Shown: positions 1 to 10,187, numbered from the stretch's first letter. The stretch is DNA of 47,697 nucleotides from CAJBLF01 sp964430205 (GCA_964430205.1 CAYSER010000006.1:1-47697), one strand, 5' to 3'. The notes: a model not told the origin generated them from the letters alone. Translations and numbers: made by a program.

Positions 1-1107
1 GAGATCATCGGTCAGGGTAGGGTAGCGGAATTCGGCAAGAGAGCAGCAGCCAACGAAGACCTCCATTTGGATGCGGTCGAAGGCAATATCGTAGGCGGAG
101 GATTGACCAATACGTCCAATGATGCGGCAGCGCTCGTGTATCCACAGGTACTCAGCGGAGGTACGACGGCACATAGATACTTCGCTTGCTATCCTACCGA
201 GAACGAAGCGTTCATCAACGCGATCGAGAAGTGCGAGAAGATCGCATTGCTCGTGGACTTGGTGGATTCGTACAAAGGCATCGACAAGATCATCGCATTG
301 AAGAAGCAATATAGAGCTACCGGCAAGGTCATCGGCATGAGACTCGATAGCGGAGATCTTGCTGACCAAGCGGTGTATGCATTGAAGCAATTGCAGGCGC
401 ATGATATGCTCGACCCCAAATTGGACAAAATCGTCGTCGCCGATATCTCTACGGCGGATGATGTGAGACGCGTAGAGAATGCAGTCACTGCTGCATGATT
501 CGACCCCAAACAATTCATCCAGTACGGGCTCGGCGGACTCTTGGTCGCGAGAAACAAGACGAGAGATGCCTTGTCCGGAGGATACAAATTGACCGCGACC
601 GAAGACGGTGCTACCGGCAAGCTCTCCAATGATGTAGACAAGGAGCCGATTCCCGGCGATACTAATATCGAACTCAGGGACGGCGTAAGGGTCATCGTTC
701 AGGAAGAAGAGGAGATGCAGGGAGATAGATTGTTGAAAACCGTCTACAGCGAAGGCGTTTTGCAGTATGATGATAATGATCTGCAAGCGGTCAGCGATGC
801 GAGGCAGCAGCTTCTCAAGACGTTCGAGGCAAGCAAATGGGAGACAAGAGAAAGTGATCTTACGAGAAGCATCCATGAAGCGGTCAGGGAGAGATTGTTG
901 GATAATCTAGATGAGCATATCTCCATGAACAAGCTCTATGCACGCTGAGAGGAAGTCTTCGGCAAGCAAGAGACGTTCGAGCTCCGGATGTGAGAGGAAA
1001 ACCAAGCGCTATGAGGCGCAAAGCCATATGATCTCCTACAGGATCAAGCATCCAGGTCACTGCTCTACGCGGAGCTTGCCAGGATCGAGCAGGGGATATT
1101 TTGTTAA
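1..1107 (+). CDS. pncB: Nicotinate phosphoribosyltransferase, 5' truncated by window edge
   Basis: This enzyme makes nicotinate mononucleotide from nicotinate and PRPP, the entry step of NAD salvage. The frame is open from base 1, so the N-terminal part (about 110 residues judged by the usual family length) lies outside the window. Visible family motifs are EGNIVGGGLTNTSN, a GGT-x-AHR stretch, and IGMRLDSGDLA, which matches the substrate/phosphate-binding segment of the family. In-frame TGA codons at 496-498 (before FDPKQF), 946-948 and further downstream are read as Gly; the stop is TAA at 1105-1107. With standard decoding the gene would be split in two. NadE, NadK and NadM homologues follow about 4.5 kb downstream on the same strand, so it probably belongs to the same salvage pathway. 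Identity is firm; the last 50 residues after 946 have no motif I recognise. Confidence 0.9.
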
Positions 1108-1117
1108 GATATAGACA

Positions 1118-1146
1118 TTGACATTTTATAGTAAATATATATAAGA
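1118..1146 (+). promoter_or_regulatory. Promoter of the first TPM-domain gene
   Basis: TTGACA at 1118-1123 is followed after about 16-17 bases by an AT-rich TATATAAGAT block. Almost the same 30-base stretch recurs before lemA (3306-3334), with only two positions differing. No Shine-Dalgarno motif is visible before the ATG at 1184; the leader is a run of A/T-rich words. The -35/-10 assignment is by eye. Confidence 0.65.
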
Positions 1147-1183
1147 TAAATAAATAAACAAAAAATAAATCAAAATAAATCAT

Positions 1184-3250
1184 ATGAAAAGATTCATTCT
1201 GACATCGATGATGGCCTTGATATGCTTCTCGATGTTCGCATTCCATATCCCGGAACGCCCCAATCCACCCAAGCTGGTGAACGATTATATCGGACTCTTG
1301 CAGCCCGATCAGATCCAGGCATTGGAAAAGAAATTGGTCGATTTCAATGACAAGACCAGCATCCAGATCGCTGTCGTCATCCTCGATGACCTCGGAGGCG
1401 AAGATGCTAAAACCGTTGTCGATGAATTAGGCGAAAAATGGGGTGTAGGCCAGAAAGGGCTCAATAACGGTATCGTCTTCATGATCGTGAAGTACGGCGA
1501 GAAGGCGATGGATGAGATGATCGAACAGAAACATGGTGATTGGCAGATTGCGGTCGGCGACGGTCTGGGAGAATACCTTACAGACAATGAGGCTTTCCGT
1601 ATCGGCAATGATGTGTTCATCCCTCATGCAAAGAAGGATGAGTATTATGCCGGCATCGATGAAACCATCACTACCATGCTGCAGAAACTCGGTCCTATTG
1701 GCTGGGAACAGCGCCAGGAATTCATCAAGAAAAAAGAGGCGGAACGCGCTGAAGCGGCTCGCAATTTCTTGCAGGGACTCCTGTACACCGTGATAGCCCT
1801 GGCTATCATAGTATTGGTGGCATTGCTTATCGTAATAATTCGGAGAGAACATCGCAAAGCTCATGAGCTCCGCGAACGCAGAGCATCATTGAAGAAGAAA
1901 TTCGATGAGGATCTCCAGACCTATGAGACGCTGTTGAATCAGCTTCCTTCCCTAAAGGATGACTATCCTGATTGGGCAAAAGCAAAGCAAGAAAAACTCT
2001 TTCAGGAGATAAGGATGCTCAAGTTATCGTGCAAAGAAGCCATCCAAAAGTTCCCTGATGCCATCACCAACAATCTCGTGCTAGCTTCCGGATACATAGG
2101 CAAACTGGAAGATGTCATCGATGATATCCAAGGATTTACCGAAGGATTCGATGCTATCGGAACTGAGGTCAAGAAGTACGAATATGAGGCACCTGCTAAA
2201 CTTAAGACGGTGAAAAGCACGATGCAAATGCTCAAAGAGTATATCTTGACTACACAGAAGAGTGGCTATAAGATGGTAGCATCCATGGCCAAACAGGAGT
2301 CATTGCAGAAAGAGATGGACAAACTCGAGCAGCTTGCAAACACAGGCAAAGCTCAAAGCAAGGAGCTTTATGATCAGAGCATCGAGTTCAAGAAAGCATT
2401 GGATGTAGTGACTCAGGAGATCTCTATGTACCTGAACGCCGAGGACGAGACCAAGACGCTCATCGCAAAGACAGAAAAGGATATCGAGGCATTGCCTGCC
2501 AAGAAAGCAGAGGCTCAGCGTATCTTGGACCAGCTCAAAGCTGAGTGTCCGGAGGACAACTGGTCAGAACTTTCCCTCGGGATGTCTATGGTTTCCGGAC
2601 TGCTCGAGCAGTGTACATCGCTCAAGCGTCAGGCTGAGCAGAAAAATAGCTTTGATATCCAGGATTTCACAACTGCCAAATCGCTTGCGAAACAAGCCGA
2701 TCAGAAGATGGAAGTCATCTACGAGTGCTTCCACAACATCCATGAACGCAGTAATGAGATCCACAACACCAAAGCGAACTTCCCATCGCTCGTCAAAGGA
2801 GCCAAGACAGCTATCGCATCAGCGGAATCCAAATGCAACGATTCGGATGTCGAAAGCGGAGCTAAACGCAAACTCTCGGCAGCCCAAAGCAAGCTCAAGG
2901 AAGCGGAAACAGCAGCGTCACGATCCCTCGTGGATTGGCTGATCTGCTTAGCGCTCATCACGGCAGCCAAGAACATGGCAGTAGAATCGTATCAGATGGC
3001 TCAGAAAGACATCGACGATGCGAAAGCCGCCAGAAAGGCGGCCGCAGCAGCAGCGGCAGCGGCAGCGCTGGCAGCAGCTGAAGCAGCTGAAGATGCACGG
3101 ATAGAGAGGGAACGTGAGGCAAACGAATCAAAGATATCCTATTCACCTTCATTGGATAACGACAGTGGCGGAGGATTCAGCGGCTTCGGCGGCGGAGGCT
3201 TCGGCGGTGGCGGCGCTGGCGGAAGCTGGTGATCCGAGTTCGTATGATAG
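1184..3250 (+). CDS. TPM-domain (YgcG-like) membrane protein with long coiled coil and Gly-rich tail
   Basis: A signal peptide or anchor (residues 1-19) is followed by a TPM domain (about 30-165; the motif KWGVGQKGLNNG is typical), a transmembrane helix near 200-220, a long charged region likely to form coiled coil (about 225-600), an Ala-rich stretch (about 610-635) and a Gly-rich tail ending in GGSW. TPM proteins are envelope proteins often found beside LemA; a specific reaction is not established. No TGA codon occurs before the tail end although the protein has more than 40 glycines. Directly after the family-typical GGSW terminus comes TGA (3230-3232), which in this genome reads as Gly and would add GSEFVG before TAG at 3248-3250. 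In a standard-code bacterium the protein would stop at the Trp. This suggests import from such a donor. A terminator follows at once. Confidence 0.85.
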
Positions 3251-3263
3251 GTAATCATCTATG

Positions 3264-3292
3264 GCAGACCTGTATCTTGGGTCTGCTTTTTT
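3264..3292 (+). terminator. Rho-independent terminator after first TPM gene
   Basis: Stem GCAGACC / GGTCTGC with a short loop is followed by six T. It separates the first TPM gene from the lemA unit, which has its own promoter. Confidence 0.85.
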
Positions 3293-3305
3293 CGTATATT
3301 ATTAG

Positions 3306-3334
3306 TTGACATTTTATGCTAAATATATATAAGA
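3306..3334 (+). promoter_or_regulatory. Promoter of lemA-TPM-TPM unit
   Basis: TTGACA at 3306-3311 followed by an ATATATAAGAT block is a near-exact copy of the element at 1118-1146. The shared promoter suggests coordinated expression of the two units, or duplication of the promoter when the cluster formed. Confidence 0.65.
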
Positions 3335-3427
3335 TTGATGATGCGATAATTAACACTATCTATTCTATGGGAGATGCGAAAATCCCGAGACACAAAGAGT
3401 AGCGAAACAAAACAAAATCGAAAAAAC

Positions 3428-4030
3428 ATGAACAAATTAGTGAAAACATTACTCGTAGTGGGCATCATTGCTCTCGTATTCATCGGCGGGTGTTCCACCC
3501 TTGTCGGTAAGTACAACTCCATGGTAACCAAACAGGAAGCGGTCAATACCGCATGGTCGCAGGTGGAAAATGTCTATCAGCGTCGTGCAGACCTTATTCC
3601 CAATCTGGTGAACACCGTGCAAGGGTACGCCAATTTTGAGAAATCTACCCTGACTGCAGTGATCGAAGCCCGCGCCAAAGCGACGCAGGTGACCATCAAC
3701 CCTGGCGAAAATTTGACACCGGAGAAGCTCCAGCAATTCACCCAGGCACAGGATGGCTTATCATCCACCTTATCACGACTTATGGTCGTGGTGGAAAAAT
3801 ATCCTGACTTGAAAGCAAATGAAAATTTCATGGCGCTTCAGACTCAGTTGGAAGGCACGGAAAACCGTATCACGACGGAACGACGCAAATTCAATGAGGT
3901 GGCGAGGGATTACAACACCTACATCAAAAGGTTCCCCAACAACCTCCTGACGGGCTTAGGCGATTTCCAGCCCAAACCGTATTTCGAAGCTGACAAAGGC
4001 GCTGAAAAAGCCCCTGAAGTAAAATTCTAA
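3428..4030 (+). CDS. lemA: LemA family protein
   Basis: This is a 200-residue LemA family protein: one N-terminal hydrophobic helix (about residues 5-22) with a Cys in a GGCSTL context, then a helical domain with the typical YNSMVTKQEAV, QRRADLIPNLV and RFPNN segments. LemA proteins are inner-membrane or lipoprotein-like envelope proteins of unknown biochemical function that usually sit beside TPM-domain or HtpX genes, as here. I chose the ATG at 3428; an earlier in-frame ATG at 3374 would put 18 polar residues before the hydrophobic helix. It ends in TAA, 6 bases before the next gene. There is no in-frame TGA. Confidence 0.92.
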   Translation: MNKLVKTLLVVGIIALVFIGGCSTLVGKYNSMVTKQEAVNTAWSQVENVYQRRADLIPNLVNTVQGYANFEKSTLTAVIEARAKATQVTINPGENLTPEKLQQFTQAQDGLSSTLSRLMVVVEKYPDLKANENFMALQTQLEGTENRITTERRKFNEVARDYNTYIKRFPNNLLTGLGDFQPKPYFEADKGAEKAPEVKF

Positions 4031-4036
4031 AACAAA

Positions 4037-4972
4037 ATGAAGAGAACTATGAAAAAATGGTTATTGCTGCTTTGCAGCATTATTATCGTCATGCTGACCG
4101 GGTGTCAGACATCGACAGATGTTATTCCCAAGCCTACGGGCTATGTGAATGACTTCACCGGCAAAACCCTGACCAAAGACCAGATCACGATCCTCAATGC
4201 GAAGCTCAAGACATTCCAGGACAGCACATCCGTCCAGATCGCAGTCGTGATCATGCAATCACTCGATGGCAACAATCTCGAAGAATACACCAACAAAATC
4301 GCCTCTACCTGGGGCGTCGGCCAAAAAGGGAAAGATAACGGCGTCCTCGTGGCATTCTACATAGATGACAAGAAAGACCGTATCGAAGTCGGCTATGGGC
4401 TCGAAGAGAAATTGCCAGATATCGTCTGCGGGTGGATCCTCGAAAAGGAGGTCAAACCCAACTTCAAAGCTGAGAAGTACTACGAAGGCGTAAATGTCGC
4501 CGTAGACAAGCTCATGCTCAGCATCACCGACAAAGGCAAGTACCAACAGGAAGCCATTACGGGGGTGAAAGAGGAAAAACAGGTTAATCATGCACTGATC
4601 TTTTTCGTCATCCTAGCAGTGATTGCTGGTATCCTCGGGTATGCGCATTGGTCGGTTTCCGGCATCGCTGGAGGCATCGGTGCACCCATCGTCTGGTGGC
4701 TCGTGTTTGGCAGCTTGTCCTTGACTATAGGCATCATTGCTGCAGTCATCGGCATCATCTGCGGCTTGATAGCCTATGGAGTCATGTCGGTATTCTTCGG
4801 CGGAGGCGTATCTGGATCCGATTTCGGTGACGGAATCTTCTTCGTAGGAGGAGGAGACAGCGATGGCGGCGGAGGATTCGGCGGTTTCGGCGGAGGAAGC
4901 TTCGGCGGAGGCGGTGCATCCGGTGGCTGGTGATCAAAGAAAAAACACATTAGTAACAAAAAATTCAATTAA
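4037..4972 (+). CDS. TPM-domain (YgcG-like) lipoprotein with Gly-rich tail
   Basis: A signal peptide with lipobox LTGC (Cys about residue 23) is followed by a TPM domain (about 35-175; WGVGQKGKDNG motif), three hydrophobic stretches (about 185-255) and a Gly-rich tail ending GGASGGW. As in the gene at 1184, no TGA occurs inside, and TGA (4931-4933) follows immediately after the family-typical C-terminal Trp. Under code 25 it is read as Gly and translation runs on for 13 more residues to TAA at 4970-4972, ending 7 bases before the next ATG. It is co-directional with lemA and the small TPM gene and probably in one operon with them. It is likely an envelope protein acting with LemA; the molecular role is unknown. 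Confidence 0.85.
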
Positions 4973-4979
4973 GTATCCT

Positions 4980-5417
4980 ATGGAAGAGTTCTTGACAGAA
5001 GAAGAAAAAACCCGCATCCAGGAAGCGATAGCCAAAGCGGAAGAGACCACCGCCGGTGAGATCAGGGTGGTAGTGGCCAATAACTCCAAGAATTTCGAAA
5101 GCACGCGCAAGCATGCTGAAGAAGCATTCAGGAGGTACGGGCTGCATCTGACCAAAGATCAGACCGGGATATTGATCTTTATCTCCGTGGAGGAGAAGAG
5201 GATCGAAATCCTTGCCGACAAAGGCATCGATGCTAAGGTTCCGCAGTTCACCTGGGATAACATGGTAAACAGAATGATTATCAGGATCCGAAGCAATGCT
5301 ACCTGCCAGGGCATCTGTGAACTGGTACAGGAAGCTGGTAAGCTTCTTACGACTCATTTCCCCATCCAGCCGGATGATGTGAATGAACTACCCAATGAAG
5401 TTATCGAAGAAAAGTAA
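4980..5417 (+). CDS. Small TPM-domain protein without membrane anchor
   Basis: This 145-residue protein carries a TPM-type domain (TAGEIRVVV near residue 25, GILIFISVEEKRIEILADKG near 65-85) but no signal peptide, membrane helix or Gly-rich tail, so it is predicted cytosolic. It starts 7 bases after the readthrough end of the previous gene; under standard decoding the spacing would be 46 bases. It ends in TAA and a terminator follows. It contains no TGA codon. It is the last gene of the TPM/LemA cluster. Confidence 0.75.
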   Translation: MEEFLTEEEKTRIQEAIAKAEETTAGEIRVVVANNSKNFESTRKHAEEAFRRYGLHLTKDQTGILIFISVEEKRIEILADKGIDAKVPQFTWDNMVNRMIIRIRSNATCQGICELVQEAGKLLTTHFPIQPDDVNELPNEVIEEK

Positions 5418-5439
5418 CCAGCAGAGATGCTGAATATCT

Positions 5440-5467
5440 ATCCCGGTGTATACTCCGGGATTTTTTT
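5440..5467 (+). terminator. Rho-independent terminator of TPM/LemA cluster
   Basis: Stem ATCCCGG / CCGGGAT around a loop of 8 bases is followed by seven T. It closes the cluster. Bases 5468-5636 up to nadE are AT-rich and hold only a presumed promoter that I cannot place precisely. Confidence 0.85.
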
Positions 5468-5636
5468 ATCCAATTTTCTTATTGTAATTTTTACATTTTC
5501 TCTTGATTTCGGAGAAAAAATCGTTATCATCCTGATGATGAAAAGGTATTAGCTATACAGAACATAGGAGATTATATTTTTTTATCATCTACTTATTGTA
5601 TAAATTACAATTATTTATTCGCTCACTACTCTCGTC

Positions 5637-7268
5637 ATGAAAATCTGAATTGCACAGATCAACACCAAGCTCGGTGATATCGAGCACAATACCCAGAAGA
5701 TCGAGGAGACGATCAGGAAAATAGGTGATCAGGCCGACGTCATCGTCTTTCCGGAGATGGCCATCACGGGGTATCCGCTCAACGATTTGCTTGACGATGA
5801 AGATATGGTCAAAAGACAGAAGGAAGCGGTATATAGGATCAGGGACCTGGTGAGCCAGACCAATGAGCATCTCAAGGTCATCCTCGGATGCATCGACTAC
5901 AACGAATCAGAAGTGTTGCCATCAGGCGAGATGAAGAAGTACAATGCGGCAGCCATCATCGGCAAGGATGTCCAGATGTATCACAAGAGATTGCTGCCCA
6001 ACTACGACGTCTTCTTCGAACAGAGATATTTCACTCCAGGGACGGAATGACTGACGTTCAGGGTAGCGAAGGATCTCAAAGGCGCAATGACCATATGCGA
6101 AGATATCCGGGATGATACGTATGCTACCAAGCCAGTCCATGAATATGCAACCAAGGATGTTGATGTGATCTTCAATATCTCCAGTTCTCCTTACACCAAG
6201 GATAAGATGAAGGAAAGGGTGAGATTGCTCGAAAGGCATGCTCAGGAGAGCGGAGCACATATGGTCTATGTCAATCAGGTAGGAGGACAGGATGAGCTCG
6301 TCTTCGACGGTGCGAGCATGGTGATGACGCCGAGAGGATGTTTGCAGCATGTGAGCAAGAGATTCGAGGAGGATATCAGTATCGTAGATACGGATAAGGA
6401 ATGCCATGATTATAGCTTCGATGTCATCACAGAGGATCAATATGTCTATGCACAGATGGTCGATGCAATGAAGCTAGGGCTCAAGGACTATCTCGCCAAG
6501 ACCGGTATCCAGGATGTGGTGATCGGCGTCTCCGGAGGTATCGATTCGGCATTGAGTCTCTATCTCCTCGCACAGGTGCTTGCACCAGAACGCATCCATG
6601 CGATCTATATGCCGACCAAGTTCAATAGCGATGAGTCATTCACATTATCTCAGCAGCTCGCAGACAATCTCGGCGTACAGCTTCAGGTAGGGGAGATCGA
6701 TGCTTTGGTCAAGAGCTTCGAGGTCTATGGAGAGGAAAAACTTGGGAAGAAGCCAGAATGAATCACTCATGAAAATATCCAGGCACGCATCAGAGGCATG
6801 ATCCTCATGAATATCGCCAACGACGTCAAAGGGATGGTCATCAACAACTCCAACAAGACAGAACTTGCGATGGGCTATGGAACGCTCTATGGAGATCTGA
6901 TCTGATGATTGTCATTGATGGGAGATCTTAACAAGAGGGAGATCTATGAGATGGCGCAGTTTATCAATCATCGTTCCGGCAAGGATCTCATCCCTGAGCG
7001 TATCATCACGAGGAAAGCATCAGCTGAACTGGCTGAAGGACAGGTAGATCCCTTCGATTATATGAAAGTATCAGATGCTATAGAAGAATTGCAGTTCGGT
7101 GCGAGTCTCCAAGAGGTCGCAGAAAAATACGGATTGGAACTCGAAGAGGTGAAAGCATTGAGAAAGAGGATCAGGGTCAATGAATTCAAGATCAGGCAAG
7201 CGCCTCCCGTCATCAAGCTCAAAGAGAGATCAGTCGGTATCTGAAGACTCTATCCTATCGTGGAATAG
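5637..7268 (+). CDS. nadE: Glutamine-dependent NAD+ synthetase
   Basis: NadE amidates nicotinate adenine dinucleotide to NAD+ using glutamine-derived ammonia and ATP. The 543-residue length fits the two-domain form. The N-terminal nitrilase-type glutaminase has the Glu-Lys-Cys triad in VFPEMAITGYP (about residue 40), YHKRLLPN (about 115) and ICEDIRDD (about 155). The synthetase domain has the pyrophosphate-binding loop SGGIDSAL near residue 300. TGA codons read as Gly occur at codon 4, after TPGTE, after KKPE, twice in a row in DLIGGLSL (6903-6908) and near the C-terminus; the GG pair is conserved in the family, which supports the recoding. The start ATG at 5637 gives MKIGIAQIN, a normal family N-terminus. 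The stop is TAG at 7266-7268. NAD kinase follows 73 bases later. Confidence 0.95.
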
Positions 7269-7341
7269 GCGACGAATATGGCTCCGGCGGATACCTCTCT
7301 CAACCAGTCTCTCCTGTCTTTATTTTATTACCACAGTTTCC

Positions 7342-8145
7342 ATGCAAGAACGTATTCGCTATTATCCCCTCCTTGATGAGAGCAGGCCTAAGGCGCTAGC
7401 ATTGAAAGCACAGATAGAGAGCGGTTTTTATAAGGACCTCATCACGGATGACGAAAGCAAGGCGAACGCCTATCTCGTCGGCGGCGGAGATGGATTTATG
7501 CTTGATGCTATGAAGAGAAAGTATGATTTTAGCAGGTCGCCCGAGGACAATAAACTCTTCTTCGGAGTGAACTGCGGAACACTCGGATTCCTGCTCAACG
7601 ACCTCCAGGGGGTGGAGAGGCTCCCCAGGACGAGAGAGGAGATCGATATCGTCAAGGGCTATATCATGCAAGTCGAGATCCTCAAGAAGGACACCAGCAA
7701 AGAGATCAGATATGCGATCAATGATGTCGTAGTAGGAGGCAACGTCTTGGATTATTTCAAGTTCTTCGTCGAGTGAACGACAATCAAAGAGGAATTCTAC
7801 GGCACCGGGATGATGGTCTCCACTGCACTGGGGAGCTCAGCGTATCGGCTCAATAACTGAGGTCCGCTGATGTCATCCGGAAGCGATATACGATGAGTGA
7901 GCGGCATCGCCGCATTGCCGTTCCGTCCCAGAGGGATGAGGCCGGAGCCGCTGACTATCAAGATCAAAGGAAGGAATCCAGCACTGGTGGGTGTCGACGG
8001 CTATCAAGGCAAGGTCGATGATATCGAAGGACTCACCATTACACCGACATCGCATGCTACCAGCGTGGCATTCCTCAAGGACGAGCACTTCGCCACCAAG
8101 AGGATGCTCCTTTCCCAACAGAAGATCCTATGAGAACATATATAG
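7342..8145 (+). CDS. nadK: NAD kinase
   Basis: NadK phosphorylates NAD+ to NADP+. This 267-residue protein has the GGDG motif (VGGGDGFML, about residue 50), NCGTLGFL (about 80), NDVVV (about 133) and the STALGSSAY substrate segment (about 160), all in family order. TGA codons are read as Gly after FFVE, in RLNNGGPL, in DIRGVSG and near the end; the stop is TAG at 8143-8145. It lies 73 bases after nadE and before two NadM homologues, consistent with one NAD(P) supply unit. The spacer before it contains a copy of the CTCAACCAGTCTC repeat (7295-7330). Confidence 0.92.
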
Positions 8146-8161
8146 ATCTGACCTACTTTCC

Positions 8162-8234
8162 CTCTCAATCAATCTCAATCAATCTCAACCAGTCTCAACC
8201 AGTCTCAACCAGTCTCAACCAGTCTCAATCGATC
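8162..8234 (+). repeat. Tandem 10-base repeat (TCTCAAYCAR units), dispersed family A
   Basis: About seven units of a 10-base word (early units AATCTCAATC, later units AGTCTCAACC) lie between nadK and the first nadM. Related words occur at 7295-7330, 10306-10340, 18725-18780 (opposite orientation) and 35383-35430, often joined to a CCGTCTCATTTTATT-like tail. There are no spacers, so this is not a CRISPR array. Confidence 0.85.
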
Positions 8235-8259
8235 TTTTACCCCAATAACCACATAAGCC

Positions 8260-9171
8260 ATGAAGACATGACTATTCATCACTCGTTGCCAGCCTGGATT
8301 CCATGATGGACATATCGATAGCATACAGGAAGCTCTAGATGCTGGGATGGAAAAGATATTGATTGGTGTGGGATCGGCCGATAAGGAATTTACCAAAGAC
8401 AATCCTTTCACTTATGAGGAAAGAAAGCATATGATAGAGGTGTCTATGAAAGAATATTTTCCCAATATGCCCATAGAGATCTATCCTATACCACATTCAA
8501 ATGACAGTGAACAACGGAAAAAATACATTCTCCATACCATCCCGGACTTCCACTACATCATCAGCTCCAACCCTATGGTTCGAGAAGGATTTGCGGGGAC
8601 GGATAAACTATTCTTTCAGACAAGCATCACCACCAATACGAGATCATCGATATTGAGAAATAAGATATCCATGGGAGACTATGCATATTTATACAAAGTA
8701 TTACCAAGTGATGTGGTTGTGTATCTCAAGGAAATACAGTCTTTCGAAAGGTTGAAAAATATTTTCCATGAGGAAAGGGTGACACCCAATATCGTCACTG
8801 ACGCTATATTTTTCGATGAAAAAGGAATGTTGGTGCTGATCCAAAGGACCAACGATCCCCAATGAATAGCCCTACCATGATGATTTGTCGATTACGGAGA
8901 AAGCACCGAAGATGCGTGCATAAGGAAAGCAAAAGAAGAAACTTGAGCAGATATCAAAATCAAAAGATTGGTGTGAATCTATGATAATCTTGGAAGAGAC
9001 CCACGCGATCATAATATAAGTGTAGTGTATCATGCAGAATTAGTGTGAACGGAAACAAATTGGGATACAGGGAATAAGAAGGTAGTGAAGGTAAAACTCG
9101 AAGAAATAGATCAGATATATTTTGCTTTTCCTGATCATAAAAAAATGATAAAAGCAGCATTCCAAAAATAA
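8260..9171 (+). CDS. NadM-type NMN adenylyltransferase fused to Nudix domain, copy 1 (degenerate Nudix box)
   Basis: The protein (303 residues) joins a nucleotidyltransferase domain to a C-terminal Nudix domain, the architecture of bifunctional NMN adenylyltransferase / ADP-ribose pyrophosphatase enzymes. The adenylyltransferase motif is intact: RCQPGFHDGH at residues 9-18 has the HxGH histidines, and SSILR near 130 fits the second nucleotide-binding motif. In the Nudix box (about 207-230) the pattern G-x5-E-x7-R-K-A-K-E-E-T-G has Lys in place of the Glu of REUXEE, a residue important for metal binding and catalysis. I infer an active adenylyltransferase with weak or no Nudix activity. TGA codons encode Gly at residue 4, in QGIALPGG, EETG and elsewhere. 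The stop is TAA. A paralogue follows 27 bases downstream. Confidence 0.88.
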
Positions 9172-9198
9172 TATTTTTAGATAATAACCCCAAGAGAA

Positions 9199-10119
9199 AT
9201 GCAAAACAAAAAAACGTGATTATTTATTACCCGTGCTCAGCCATGATTACATGCTGGTCAGGTTGATGGTATCAGACAAGCTGTCGCTCAATGAATGCAA
9301 AAGATCATCATAGGAGTGGGATCGGCAAATAAGGAATTTACCGGTGAAAACCCGTTTACCTACGAAGAAAGGAAACACATGGTAGAGCTGAGTGCAGAGG
9401 CGGTTTTACAGAATATTGAAGTAGAGATTCTCCCTGTTCCTGATCTCTGAGACAATGAACAATGGAGGGAGTACATCCTCAATAATGCCCCTGAATTCCA
9501 ATATATAGTGACCGGTAATGCTCGAGTACAGGAAGTGTTCAAAAATACCGACAAAATAATCATACCCCTAGAAATAAGGGAATTCGTAAAATGATCAACG
9601 ATAAGAGGCCAGTTAGCAAGTAACAATATAGAAGAACTGAATAAGGTATTGACTCCTGGTGTAGTGGAATATTTACAAAAGATAAAAGCACCCCAAAGAC
9701 TCAGAGAAATATTTAATAAGGAAAGAAAAACACCGAGTCTGGTTGTAGATGTTGTCTTGTTGGATGAACAAGGAAGATTGATTCTGATCCAGAGAAAAAA
9801 TTTCCCCCAATGACCAGCCTTGCCAGGATGATTTGTCGATTATGGAGAAACCGGAAAAGCTGCTGCAATCAGAGAGGTACAAGAAGAGACATGACTAGAA
9901 ATTGAAATAGAAAGAGATTTATGAATACGAGACGAACCCAATAGGGATCCTCGTGCACATAACGTCAGTCATGCATTCACCGGGAAAATCATTGGATGAA
10001 TTTTGGAGGCTGCAGATGATGCCAAAGCAATCATTAAGGTACATCCCCGTGATTTGGATCAGGTGGATTTTGCATTCCCCGATCACAAGGAGATGATCCA
10101 AAAGGCGATCTTCGGATAA
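9199..10119 (+). CDS. NadM-type/Nudix paralogue, copy 2 (canonical Nudix box, altered HxGH)
   Basis: This 306-residue tandem paralogue of the preceding gene aligns over its full length. The Nudix box is canonical (G-x5-E-x7-REVQEETG, about residues 210-232). In the N-terminal motif RAQPGLHAGQ (residues 12-21) the second His of HxGH is Gln, a change expected to impair adenylyl transfer; GSTIR near 136 is retained. I infer a mainly Nudix (ADP-ribose or related pyrophosphatase) role, complementary to copy 1. It is especially rich in recoded TGA codons (more than ten), so standard decoding leaves no frame longer than about 100 codons. The stop is TAA at 10117-10119, and the sequence runs directly into an inverted repeat. 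Confidence 0.85.
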
Positions 10120-10153
10120 AAAAAACGTTTAAACGACGAACCGTCTAAACGTT
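10118..10153 (-). terminator. Inverted repeat / terminator for the minus-strand O-antigen-ligase-like gene
   Basis: AACGTTTAAACGACG / CGTCTAAACGTT forms a hairpin whose minus-strand reading is followed by eight T (plus-strand A run 10118-10125). It fits as a terminator for the convergent gene that ends at 10333 and may also protect the 3' end of the nadM transcript. Confidence 0.6.
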
Positions 10154-10187
10154 GAAATAATTATGCAACAGCATCACAACACCTATG

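Noticed and set aside
189..695. 168-codon minus-strand frame opposite pncB
   Set aside because: It has no family motif and mirrors the conserved nicotinate phosphoribosyltransferase frame.
8162..8234. CRISPR-like array
   Set aside because: Units are 10 bases, directly tandem, with no spacers and no cas genes.
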